Shown one piece after another: positions 1 to 9,110 of a stretch of DNA of 64,000 nt; positions within the stretch are counted from its first letter, which is position 1; each line of letters opens with the position of its first letter. The translations under genes and the position numbers were made by a program. Source of the DNA: Mycobacterium florentinum (GTDB taxonomy: Bacteria > Actinomycetota > Actinomycetes > Mycobacteriales > Mycobacteriaceae); NCBI RefSeq assembly GCF_010730355.1, contig NZ_AP022576.1:4030001-4094000 (forward strand). The letters run 5' to 3'. The notes below the pieces were generated by a model. That model was given only the letters and a program-made list of their open reading frames with translations. It had not been told where the DNA came from and did not search any database.

Positions 1-872
1 GCAGAACTTGCGTGGCCGACATAGAGCAGTCTGCTGGGAGTCTGCGCCAGCATTGCGGCCAGCCAGCGGCGGTCGGCGTCCTGACGGCGGAACAGCTCGA
101 CCGCGCCGTCGACTCCGGGGAGCACCGCGCGGTGGCCCATCAATTCGGCAAAGTGTTGTGCCAATTTCGTTTCCGCCGACGGCCTGCCCAGTACCGAGCC
201 GAGTGCGGAGTCGGGGCGTTGTCCGGGCACCCGCGGATCGAGGACCAGGACGGGTGGGCCATCCTGGCGGGCACCCCATCGCGCCGGTGTGCGCGGTGCG
301 TGCACGATGTTGGCCGGCACCGCCATCAGCACGTCGACCAATTCCATCAGCCGATGGCCGTCGGTGTGGTCGCCAATATTGGTGAGCTGCCATGGGATCC
401 GGGCGGCCACCCGGCCACTGGCCGTAATCGCGTCCTGGCGGGCGCGCACCAATTCCTCTTTGCTCGGCCCCGATTTCGGCACCGCCAGCAACCCCCACGG
501 GACACGGGCCAGCCGTGCGCTTGGCGCCACGAACAGCGCGGCGCGCGGCGAGGCCACGCACTCCGTCAACAGCTGCCAGCCCTGCGCCGAGATCAGCAGC
601 ACGCCCAGGATGTAGGCGACGGTGAGCTCGGTGTCCGGATTCGCGAAAGGGCCGGTGGCCAAGGCCCGTTCGATGGCGTCGCGGCGGCTCTCGCTGCCAT
701 GCGGCTCGGGGATGGCGTCGGTCAGTTCTTCGGTGGCGGCCAGCAGCAAGGGCTCCTCCACCACCCAGGTCACGGTGCGCGACGGTTGGCCGACGACCCG
801 CAGGCTGCCGTAGGTGGCGATACCGAGGTCGGCGTAGCGCAGGACGAGGGTGAGCCGGTCGGCCTCGCTCAT
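1..872 (-). CDS. CHAT-domain protein, caspase-like peptidase candidate (partial, C-terminus outside window)
   Basis: 290 residues are visible from an ATG that overlaps the stop of the upstream TPR gene (shared ATGA). Residues 113-130 (LFVAPSARLARVPWGLLA) fit the hallmark of CHAT domains, a strand, then P.x.L..(I/V)PW..L. The last visible residues, LLYVGHASSA with His286, fit the block that carries the catalytic His in CHAT peptidases. The partner Cys would lie beyond the left edge, so activity cannot be judged. CHAT domains belong to the caspase/separase clan and usually occur with TPR proteins, as here. The N-terminal 100 residues are not recognised. The substrate is unknown. A role in regulated proteolysis, stress response or defence is only an inference from the family and the TPR partner. 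I know of no counterpart at this place in M. tuberculosis. Confidence 0.75.
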   Translation of the reverse strand, partial: MSEADRLTLVLRYADLGIATYGSLRVVGQPSRTVTWVVEEPLLLAATEELTDAIPEPHGSESRRDAIERALATGPFANPDTELTVAYILGVLLISAQGWQLLTECVASPRAALFVAPSARLARVPWGLLAVPKSGPSKEELVRARQDAITASGRVAARIPWQLTNIGDHTDGHRLMELVDVLMAVPANIVHAPRTPARWGARQDGPPVLVLDPRVPGQRPDSALGSVLGRPSAETKLAQHFAELMGHRAVLPGVDGAVELFRRQDADRRWLAAMLAQTPSRLLYVGHASS

Positions 873-2593
873 GGCCAAGTCGACCAGGCGGGTTCGTCGG
901 CGGTGACGTCGCGGCCGTAGCGCTGCAGCGCCAGCGCGCGATAGTGACTCATGATCGGCGGGCTGTCGGGCTGCATCTGTAGCGGCGGCAACGGGCCGAG
1001 CCGGTGCAGCGAACGGCCGGCGCCCGCGGGAGGGCCGGCGGCGGCCAACGCCGGTTCCAGGTCGGTGTCCACGAGCACCGTGGCGGTGGCCGCCGATGCC
1101 CATTCACCGATTGCGGGCCGCTGCGGATCGGTGTCGAAAGTTCCTCGTGCGCTGTGGTATTCGACGAGTTCGCTGATCAACTGGGTATTCTCCCACTCGT
1201 ATGCGACGGCGAACGCTCCGGCCAGGATGGGCGCCGAAATGCTGGTTGCCCACCGCGCTCTGGCGTCGGCGTCGGCGATCGAAAATCGCACCGAGTCGAC
1301 GGCCAGGGCGGCGGGTACCTTGAGTTCCGCGGCCTGTTCGAGTTTGGTCATGGCGCGCCAGTATTCGGGTGTGCCGACCTCGCCGCGCAGGACGCCGAGC
1401 CCCTCGGCCTGCCGGGCCTCGGTTTCCTCCAGCGGTTCGTCGGGATCGCCCGAGCTGTCGAACCCGAGGTCCGCCAACGCATCCGCACGCCACACCGTGC
1501 CGAGGTGGTTGTCGAGTTGGGCGTACTGCAACCAGCTGCTGCGTGGCGACGAGTCGAGCAGTTCCCGAGCCTGGGCGATCAGCTCGACCGCTTCGCCGAA
1601 CTTGCTCCAGAAGATCGCGATCCAGCTGCGCTGCAACAAGATACGGTGCAGATACAATGGCTTTCCCAGCTCACGCCAGTGCCGTTCGGCATGCTCCCAG
1701 GATTCGTCTGCGGCTTTGAGTTCGCCGACCGCCAGCCGGGTCAGTCCCAGGTACAGCCAACACCGGGCGACGTCGTGGGCCCGCTCGTATCGCGCGATGA
1801 CGGGGTAGGCCTCGGAGACCAGCTGCTCGGTACCCGCGTGATCGCTGACCAGCCACCGGGCGGCAGCGCGCTCCAATTGTGTTCTGGCGTCGGCTAATTC
1901 CCACCCTCGTGCCCGCGCTCTGGCCCCGGCGCGACGCAGCCAGGGTTCGGCCTCGGTCAGCCGCCCCGTCTCGACGCAAAACCTGCCGTACCCGGTGGCC
2001 GCGGTCACCCGCAATTGGTCGTCGAATTCGTTGTCGCCCAGCCGGTCGATCGAAACGAGCACCTGCTCCCACAACGGAACCGACCGCACGTGCAGGTCGT
2101 CGTCGCACAGCGCGGTCGCGCACAGCACTTGTGCGTGGACGATCAGATGGGCGTGCTCGTCGGCCAGCTCGGGAAAAGCGTCGCCGGCCCGGCTCAACTC
2201 GGCCAGCGCCGTCTCGGCGCCTTCGTGATCGCCCTGCGCGGCGGCCACGCCGGTCTGCAGGAACTGCGCTCGTCGCGAATAGCGCAGGATCAGGTGGGCC
2301 ATGTCGGCTGCCGGCATCGACACCTGGCTGGCGGCTTCCGGCATGGTGCCGGCCATGATCCCCGAGTAGATCTCCAGGCAGTCGCGGATGCGCCGGATGC
2401 ACTCGTGCACCCCGTCATTCGCGCCGCGCGCCAGGTAGATATCGCCCAGCTGGGCGAAGACCTCCAGGATCAGGTCGTCGCGGTCTTCGGCCTCGATCGC
2501 CGGTACCAGGGACAGCAGAAGGTCCCGGGCGCCGGTCTCGTCGGCGACCAGTGCCAGGCGGCGGGCTCGCTCTAATTCGCCGGAGATCGACAC
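869..2593 (-). CDS. TPR-type helical repeat protein, partner of the CHAT protein
   Basis: 574 residues, almost entirely amphipathic helices with TPR-like Ala/Leu/Tyr spacing, for example FAQLGDIYLARG near residue 47 and CWLYLGLTRLAVGELKAA near residue 278. No signal peptide or membrane segment is visible, so it is probably cytosolic. The GTG start at 2593 is chosen because a near-consensus -10 box (TATGAT) ends 6 nt before it, which suggests a leaderless transcript; an upstream extension to 2680 would run through a terminator hairpin. Its TGA overlaps the ATG of the CHAT gene by one base on each side, so translation of the two is probably coupled. TPR proteins next to CHAT peptidases commonly act as scaffold, sensor or substrate; which applies here is unknown. 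Confidence 0.75.
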   Translation of the reverse strand: MSISGELERARRLALVADETGARDLLLSLVPAIEAEDRDDLILEVFAQLGDIYLARGANDGVHECIRRIRDCLEIYSGIMAGTMPEAASQVSMPAADMAHLILRYSRRAQFLQTGVAAAQGDHEGAETALAELSRAGDAFPELADEHAHLIVHAQVLCATALCDDDLHVRSVPLWEQVLVSIDRLGDNEFDDQLRVTAATGYGRFCVETGRLTEAEPWLRRAGARARARGWELADARTQLERAAARWLVSDHAGTEQLVSEAYPVIARYERAHDVARCWLYLGLTRLAVGELKAADESWEHAERHWRELGKPLYLHRILLQRSWIAIFWSKFGEAVELIAQARELLDSSPRSSWLQYAQLDNHLGTVWRADALADLGFDSSGDPDEPLEETEARQAEGLGVLRGEVGTPEYWRAMTKLEQAAELKVPAALAVDSVRFSIADADARARWATSISAPILAGAFAVAYEWENTQLISELVEYHSARGTFDTDPQRPAIGEWASAATATVLVDTDLEPALAAAGPPAGAGRSLHRLGPLPPLQMQPDSPPIMSHYRALALQRYGRDVTADEPAWSTWP

Positions 2594-2599
2594 GGCTGC

Positions 2600-2605
2600 A
2601 TCATA
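2600..2605 (-). promoter_or_regulatory. -10 box of the TPR-CHAT operon (probable leaderless promoter)
   Basis: The minus strand reads TATGAT, then GCAGCC, then the GTG start. In mycobacteria a TANNNT box 6-8 nt before ATG/GTG typically marks a leaderless mRNA. No convincing -35 is visible. Confidence 0.55.
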
Positions 2606-2622
2606 AGTCCGGACAGGCCGGT

Positions 2623-2655
2623 GCGGCGGACGTGTGAGTGAGCCACGTCCGCCGC
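2623..2655 (-). terminator. Hairpin after the LpqH-like gene
   Basis: Perfect 12-bp inverted repeat (GCGGCGGACGTG at 2623-2634 with CACGTCCGCCGC at 2644-2655) around a 9-nt loop. It sits 16 nt beyond the lipoprotein stop and before the promoter of the TPR gene, so it separates the two units. No T tract follows, as is common in mycobacteria. Confidence 0.6.
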
Positions 2656-2670
2656 CCGGAGTGAAACCGA

Positions 2671-3156
2671 TTAACCGCACGTCACCTTGATGCTGAAGTC
2701 CTTGGTGATCATGCCGGCCATCGGGTTTTTCAGATCGGCGCCCTGCGCCTGACCGGTGATCGTGTAGGTCTTGCCGTCCACCGCCACGTTGGCCGACCCG
2801 ACCTTGCTGCCCATGCTGTTGGCGACCGACAGGGCGTTCCCGTCCACGACCAGGGCCAGCGACTCGACCGTCGGAGGGCTCGCGTCGGTCATCACGACGG
2901 CCAGCGCCTGCTGGGCGCCACCGGTGGACCCGCTACCGATGTCGATCTTGCCGCCCTGCTTCACACACGTCACCGACGCCGGGTTGACGCCGGCCAAGTC
3001 GGCGCCGCCGACCTTGACCTGAGCGCCGGTGTTGCCGGAGGCGACGCTGGGGGCGGTGCTCGACACCGGGCTGGCTGTGTGGCCGCCGCTCGAGCAGCCC
3101 ACGACGGTCGCTGCCACGCCAAGGGTTCCGATTGCGCCCACGAGAAGACGTTTCAC
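2671..3156 (-). CDS. LpqH-family (19-kDa antigen-like) lipoprotein
   Basis: 161-residue secreted lipoprotein. The N-terminus has a short basic stretch (KR), a hydrophobic core and a lipobox VVGC followed by SSGG, so Cys21 is the predicted lipidated residue. The Ser/Thr/Gly linker and the mature domain (ending FSIKVTCG) resemble the mycobacterial 19-kDa family, in which an all-beta domain with paired Cys (CVKQ and the C-terminal VTC) sits on the outer face of the membrane. The GTG start at 3156 is favoured because AGGAAGGAA lies just upstream; an ATG at 3174 is possible. The family is surface-exposed and stimulates TLR2 in M. tuberculosis; the function of this paralogue is unknown. Confidence 0.85.
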   Translation of the reverse strand: MKRLLVGAIGTLGVAATVVGCSSGGHTASPVSSTAPSVASGNTGAQVKVGGADLAGVNPASVTCVKQGGKIDIGSGSTGGAQQALAVVMTDASPPTVESLALVVDGNALSVANSMGSKVGSANVAVDGKTYTITGQAQGADLKNPMAGMITKDFSIKVTCG

Positions 3157-3295
3157 TGCAGTTCCTTCCTTCATGCGTCGCCCCGTTGGCGTCGCCATGG
3201 GAGCAAGTACAGAACGCCGGTGTTGCTACCGATCCCAATATTTGGGTGCAGCCGGTAGGCTCCGTCGGCGGGGACCCGACGAAGGGAGAGATCCG

Positions 3296-3682
3296 ATGGC
3301 CAGCGTGAAATGGCTGGAAACGCCTGAGGCACATGACTTTCCGGCAGCATCCGATTACCTGGATCTTCTCGCCGACCCGCCCACGGTCAAGAAGCTCGCG
3401 AAACGGCTGCGGACCGGAACCGTCACGCACAAGAAGGCCAAGGACATCCTGCGGGCCGCGCAGCTGAGCCTGTTACCCGCTGACAACCCCCACGTCGCCG
3501 CCGATCTCACCAAGATTGAGCAAGGCGTTGCGTTGTCGCCCATCCTGCTGGTGCGTGGTGACATCGTGACGGGTGTTCCGTTGCAGATCGCCGACGGCTA
3601 CCACCGCGTCTGCGCGAGCTATCACACCGACGAGAACACCGACATTCCGGTGGTCCTCGCCAGACTGACCCACCAGCAGTAG
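3296..3682 (+). CDS. Small ParB/sulfiredoxin-fold-like protein, function unknown
   Basis: 128 residues with a clear ribosome site (GAAGGGAG) before ATG 3296. The second half reads LSPILLVRGDIVTGVP then IADGYHRVCAS, the pattern seen in ParB/Srx-type nucleotide-binding folds (I.DG.HR). The first half is Lys-rich with an HTH-like look (VKKLAKRLRTGTVTHKKAKDI). No signal peptide is seen. It could be a DNA-binding or nuclease-fold protein, but the assignment rests on one motif. It diverges from the lipoprotein gene and is followed 20 nt later by the crotonase gene, so those two may be co-transcribed. Confidence 0.7.
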   Translation: MASVKWLETPEAHDFPAASDYLDLLADPPTVKKLAKRLRTGTVTHKKAKDILRAAQLSLLPADNPHVAADLTKIEQGVALSPILLVRGDIVTGVPLQIADGYHRVCASYHTDENTDIPVVLARLTHQQ

Positions 3683-3702
3683 CGCAGCCGGCGAGTGCTT
3701 GA

Positions 3703-4455
3703 GTGTCCCTTGTGATGGAGATCCAGACTGTTGGTCCGGTGCGGGTGTTGACCCTTTCCGCGGGACGCGTCAACGCGCTCGACGTGGAAGTGCTTGACGA
3801 GCTGACCCGAACCTTTCGGGAACTGCAGGACTCGGGCAACGGTCCGCTGGTCATCACCGGTGCGGGCCGGGTGTTTTCGGCCGGGGTCGACCTCAACCGC
3901 GTCGTCGACGGCGGTAGCGACTACACCGATCGGCTGGTTCCGGCGCTGTCCAACACGTTCGACGCGTTGTTCGGCTTCCCATGGCCGACCGTGGCCGCCA
4001 TCAACGGTGCCGCGATCGCGGGCGGGTGCGTGCTGGCGTGCGCCTGCGATCGCCGCCTGATCGGTCCGGAAGCCGGGATCGGCGCGGCCGAGGTTCGCGT
4101 CGGCGTCTCCTTCCCGGTCGCGGCGCTGGAAGTGATGCGTTATGCCTGCGGGGATCGCGCCGAGGAAGTACTGCTCGGCGCCCGCACCTATCAGGGGGCC
4201 GACGCCATCACCCGCGGGCTTGCCCACCGCGTCGTCGCCGACGATGTGGTCGAGGCGGCGGTCGCCGAGGCCTCAGAGCTCGCCGAGCTTCCGATCGAGG
4301 CCTATCGCGATACCAAGGCTCAGCTGCGCGCCCCGGCCGTGGCGCGGATCCGGCAGGGTGGCGCTACCGATGCCGACGTGCGCCAGTTGTGGGGATCGGA
4401 CGAGACGCAGCAGCGCCTTGCCGCCTACGTGGAGAGTCTTCGACGCCGCGACTGA
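3703..4455 (+). CDS. Crotonase-superfamily protein (enoyl-CoA hydratase/isomerase type)
   Basis: 250 residues, usual length for the family. The two oxyanion-hole segments are present: FSAGVDL near residue 62 and NGAAIAGG near residue 104. The second catalytic Glu of classical hydratases is retained in AAEVRVG, but the first (Glu in GGGCEL of rat mitochondrial enoyl-CoA hydratase, Glu144) is Val here (AGGCVLAC). That fits an isomerase, hydrolase or other crotonase reaction better than a standard beta-oxidation hydratase. Start candidates are GTG 3703 and ATG 3715. It ends exactly where the convergent lucA gene ends. Confidence 0.85.
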   Translation: MSLVMEIQTVGPVRVLTLSAGRVNALDVEVLDELTRTFRELQDSGNGPLVITGAGRVFSAGVDLNRVVDGGSDYTDRLVPALSNTFDALFGFPWPTVAAINGAAIAGGCVLACACDRRLIGPEAGIGAAEVRVGVSFPVAALEVMRYACGDRAEEVLLGARTYQGADAITRGLAHRVVADDVVEAAVAEASELAELPIEAYRDTKAQLRAPAVARIRQGGATDADVRQLWGSDETQQRLAAYVESLRRRD

Positions 4456-5277
4456 TCACTCGTCGAGCGCGACGCCGCCGCGGGTGCGCCTGCGCCGCAT
4501 GCGGTGCGTGCCCTTGCCCTCCGGGCGGCGGTTTTGCAGTCCGCTACGGGGTTCGTCGGTGTCATCGGTGGCCTCGTCGGCGTCCTCGGTCGAAGGCTTC
4601 TCGGCCTTGACGGCTTCGACGGCTTTCGCGGTGGGCTCGACAGCCTCTTCGGCTTCTTCTGGCTCCGCATCTTCGGCCGTGACGGTCTCGGCCTCTTCGG
4701 CTTCTTCGGTGTCCTCGGCGTCGTCGTCCGAGTCCGAGTCCGCGTCGTCGGTGTCGGTGTCGGTGGCTTCCTCGGTGTCCGCCTCGCCGCCCTTCTTACG
4801 GCGCAGACGGCGCTGCTTGGGCTTCTTCGCCTTGATCGGCTTGGGCGGGGGCGGCGGCAGCTCGGCGGCAAACGACAGGTAGAACGCGAAAAATCCGAGC
4901 AGACCGATCGCCGCGGCGGCGCCGTAAATCCCGAATAGATACTGTCCGGCGTCGTCCAGGCTGAGCCAGATCTCGCTGATCGCGGTGCCGATGATCAGCA
5001 CCCCGGCCAGCACGTGGCCGATGATCGACCAGACCCGCAGCGTCAGCGCCATTTGTGGCGTGCCCAGCTCCGGCTTGCGGGTTCGCAGATGGGTGAACAC
5101 CACGGGCAGTGCGGCCAGGGCGAATAGCGCGCCCGCGCCGATCCGGCCCGCCATCCCCAGTCCGCGCGATGTGTCGCCCATCAATTCGGACCAGCGGGGC
5201 AACACGCAGAGGAAATAGAGGACGCCGGCACCGATCGAAAACAACAAGTGCCACGGTATGGCGACCTTGCGCCCCAT
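4456..5277 (-). CDS. lucA: LucA-like membrane protein (Rv3723 homologue), lipid uptake coordinator
   Basis: 273 residues. Four hydrophobic helices occupy roughly residues 7-27, 36-60, 80-104 and 112-140, followed by a basic segment (KPIKAKKPKQRRLRRKK) and a long acidic Asp/Glu/Ser/Thr tail, then a basic end (MRRRRTRGG). In M. tuberculosis LucA (Rv3723) stabilises the Mce1 and Mce4 transporters for fatty acids and cholesterol at the inner membrane. Identity is supported by position next to tRNA-Ser and the aspC homologue. ATG 5277 is chosen because AGAGGGAGG lies just upstream. The acidic tail is encoded by runs of near-repeated codons (GAG/GAC/TCG) and could vary in length between strains. 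Confidence 0.85.
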   Translation of the reverse strand: MGRKVAIPWHLLFSIGAGVLYFLCVLPRWSELMGDTSRGLGMAGRIGAGALFALAALPVVFTHLRTRKPELGTPQMALTLRVWSIIGHVLAGVLIIGTAISEIWLSLDDAGQYLFGIYGAAAAIGLLGFFAFYLSFAAELPPPPPKPIKAKKPKQRRLRRKKGGEADTEEATDTDTDDADSDSDDDAEDTEEAEEAETVTAEDAEPEEAEEAVEPTAKAVEAVKAEKPSTEDADEATDDTDEPRSGLQNRRPEGKGTHRMRRRRTRGGVALDE

Positions 5278-5378
5278 ACGCCTCCCTCTTACTGGTGAGC
5301 CCACGTCAGCCTAAAGGCAGCCAAACCGATTCCAAACAACCGTTTGGCCGCGTCTGGAAACCGAGTGGACCCGATTTG

Positions 5379-7008
<1,630 letters not shown>

Positions 7009-7047
7009 CGGCGTTCGGGGCGGTGACGACGTTCGGTGCGCGCTGAG

Positions 7048-7073
7048 GGCGGGAGATCCGCCGAAATCCCGCC
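7048..7073 (+). terminator. Hairpin after aspC
   Basis: GGCGGGA at 7048-7054 pairs with TCCCGCC at 7067-7073 across a 12-nt loop, 40 nt beyond the aspC stop. A modest stem with no T tract. Confidence 0.4.
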
Positions 7074-7174
7074 GTGGACGCACACTCAAAGCTGTGGACG
7101 CGCACTCGACGGCGCCGTGCGGGCACACTCGTCGGCGTTGACGCCCGGCCCGGGCCGTAGTCACCGCGCGCCGG

Positions 7175-7180
7175 TAGCCT
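7175..7180 (+). promoter_or_regulatory. -10 box of dnaX (probable leaderless promoter)
   Basis: TAGCCT followed by GCTGACC (7 nt) and the GTG start of dnaX. No ribosome site lies between, consistent with a leaderless mRNA. Confidence 0.55.
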
Positions 7181-7187
7181 GCTGACC

Positions 7188-9110
7188 GTGGCTCTCTACC
7201 GCAAGTACCGACCGGCAACCTTCGCCGAAGTGGTGGGGCAGCAGCACGTCACCGAGCCGCTGTCCATCGCCCTGGAAGCCGGCCGGATCAACCACGCGTA
7301 CCTGTTCTCCGGGCCGCGTGGCTGCGGAAAGACCTCGTCGGCGCGCATCCTGGCCCGGTCGCTGAACTGCGCGCAGGGGCCGACGGCCACCCCGTGCGGA
7401 GTGTGCGACTCGTGTCAGGCGTTGGCGCCCAACGCGCCCGGCAGCATCGACGTGGTGGAGCTCGACGCCGCCAGCCACGGCGGCGTGGACGACACCCGCG
7501 AGCTGCGCGACCGCGCGTTCTACGCGCCCGCGCAGTCGCGCTACCGGGTGTTCATCGTCGACGAGGCGCACATGGTGACCACCGCCGGGTTCAACGCGCT
7601 ACTCAAGATCGTCGAGGAACCGCCCGAACACCTCATCTTCATCTTCGCCACCACCGAACCCGAGAAGGTGCTGCCGACGATCCGGTCGCGCACCCATCAC
7701 TACCCGTTCCGGTTGCTGCCACCGAAGACCATGCGCTCGCTGATCGGGCGGATCTGCGAACAAGAAGGCGTGGTCGTCGACGACGCGGTGTACCCGCTGG
7801 TGATCCGCGCCGGCGGTGGTTCGCCCCGCGACACGCTGTCGGTGCTCGACCAGTTGGTCGCCGGCGCCGACGGCAACCACGTCACCTACCCGCGCGCGCT
7901 GGGGCTGCTGGGTGCCACCGACGTCGCTCTGATCGACGACGCCGTCGACGCGCTGGCCGCCGGGGATGCCGCAGCACTGTTCGGCGCGGTCGAATCGGTG
8001 ATCGACGCGGGTCACGACCCACGCCGCTTCGCCACCGACCTGCTGGAGCGATTCCGCGATCTCATTGTGCTGCAATCGGTTCCGGATGCGATAAGCCGTG
8101 GCGTCGTGGATGCGCCCGAAGACGTGCTGGACCGCATGCGCGACCAAGCGGCCCGGATCGGCGCGGCGACGCTGACCCGATACGCCGAAGTGGTGCAGGC
8201 CGGGCTGGGGGAGATGCGCGGTGCGACCGCGCCCCGGCTGCTGCTCGAAGTGGTCTGCGCGCGGCTGCTGCTGCCCTCGGCCAGCGACGCTGAATCGGCT
8301 CTGCTGCAACGGATCGAGCGCATCGAGACCCGGCTGACCATGTCCATTCCCGCGGCCGAGGCCGCAGCGGCGCCCGCGCCGGCCGAACCCGCCCAGTTCA
8401 CCAGGCCATCGGCCAAGCCGGCCGCCAAGCCCGATCCCGTCGAGGCCAGGCCCGCCGAGCCGCAACCTGAGCCGGTCGAACCGGAGCGTGAGCCGATCCC
8501 CGAGACGGTGGTGGCGCCGCCCCCCGATCCGGTGCCGAACCCGGAACAAGCTCCGGCGCCGGAGCCCGAACCAGCTTCTGCCCCAGGAGAACCCAATGCC
8601 ACTGCGGTGCGCAGCATGTGGTCGGAAGTGCGCAACAAGGTTCGCGAGCGCAGCCGCACCACCGAGGTGATGCTCGCCGGCGCCACCGTGCGCGCCGTGG
8701 AGGGCGACACCCTGGTGCTCACGCACGAGTCGGCGCCGTTGGCCAAGCGACTCTCCGAACAGCGCAACGCCGACGTCATCGCCGATGCGCTCAAGGACGC
8801 GCTGGGCGTGAACTGGCGGGTCCGTTGCGAGACCGGCGCCCCGACAGCCGCACCGGCCGCCGCGCCGCCCCCCAGCAAGGCAGCCCCGCCGTCGCCTCCC
8901 AGCAGGAGAGTTGTGCCACCGCCGCCCCCCGCGGAGGAACCTCCCGTAATCGATGCTGCCGCTGCGGAATCCGCGCACCGCGACGAAGAGGAGCGCATGC
9001 TCGCCGAGGCCGGTACCGCGGACCCGTCGGCGCCGCGCCGCGACCCCGAAGAGGCCGCACTGGAGCTGCTCCAGAACGAGCTGGGCGCGCGCCGGATCGA
9101 CGGCGGCTAG
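7188..9110 (+). CDS. dnaX: DNA polymerase III subunit gamma/tau
   Basis: 640 residues. The clamp-loader ATPase occupies about the first 370: Walker A SGPRGCGKTSS near residue 42, four Cys of the zinc module (CAQGPTATPCGVCDSC), Walker B VFIVDEAH, sensor 1 FATTEPEK and sensor 2 GGSPRDTLS. A long Pro/Ala/Glu-rich linker (about 390-475) leads to a C-terminal domain from RSMWSEVRNKV onward. Homologue of Rv3721c. It loads the beta clamp and links the core polymerases. The GTG start fits the leaderless -10 box. The last four bases are shared with the stop of the convergent methyltransferase gene. Confidence 0.95.
   Translation: MALYRKYRPATFAEVVGQQHVTEPLSIALEAGRINHAYLFSGPRGCGKTSSARILARSLNCAQGPTATPCGVCDSCQALAPNAPGSIDVVELDAASHGGVDDTRELRDRAFYAPAQSRYRVFIVDEAHMVTTAGFNALLKIVEEPPEHLIFIFATTEPEKVLPTIRSRTHHYPFRLLPPKTMRSLIGRICEQEGVVVDDAVYPLVIRAGGGSPRDTLSVLDQLVAGADGNHVTYPRALGLLGATDVALIDDAVDALAAGDAAALFGAVESVIDAGHDPRRFATDLLERFRDLIVLQSVPDAISRGVVDAPEDVLDRMRDQAARIGAATLTRYAEVVQAGLGEMRGATAPRLLLEVVCARLLLPSASDAESALLQRIERIETRLTMSIPAAEAAAAPAPAEPAQFTRPSAKPAAKPDPVEARPAEPQPEPVEPEREPIPETVVAPPPDPVPNPEQAPAPEPEPASAPGEPNATAVRSMWSEVRNKVRERSRTTEVMLAGATVRAVEGDTLVLTHESAPLAKRLSEQRNADVIADALKDALGVNWRVRCETGAPTAAPAAAPPPSKAAPPSPPSRRVVPPPPPAEEPPVIDAAAAESAHRDEEERMLAEAGTADPSAPRRDPEEAALELLQNELGARRIDGG

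Noticed and set aside
9107..9110. Shared CTAG between the dnaX and methyltransferase stops
   Set aside because: Real, but overlapping convergent stops are common in compact genomes and imply no mechanism by themselves.
7188..9110. Programmed frameshift in dnaX producing a short gamma form
   Set aside because: No A-rich slippery site followed by a hairpin was seen near the end of the ATPase region.
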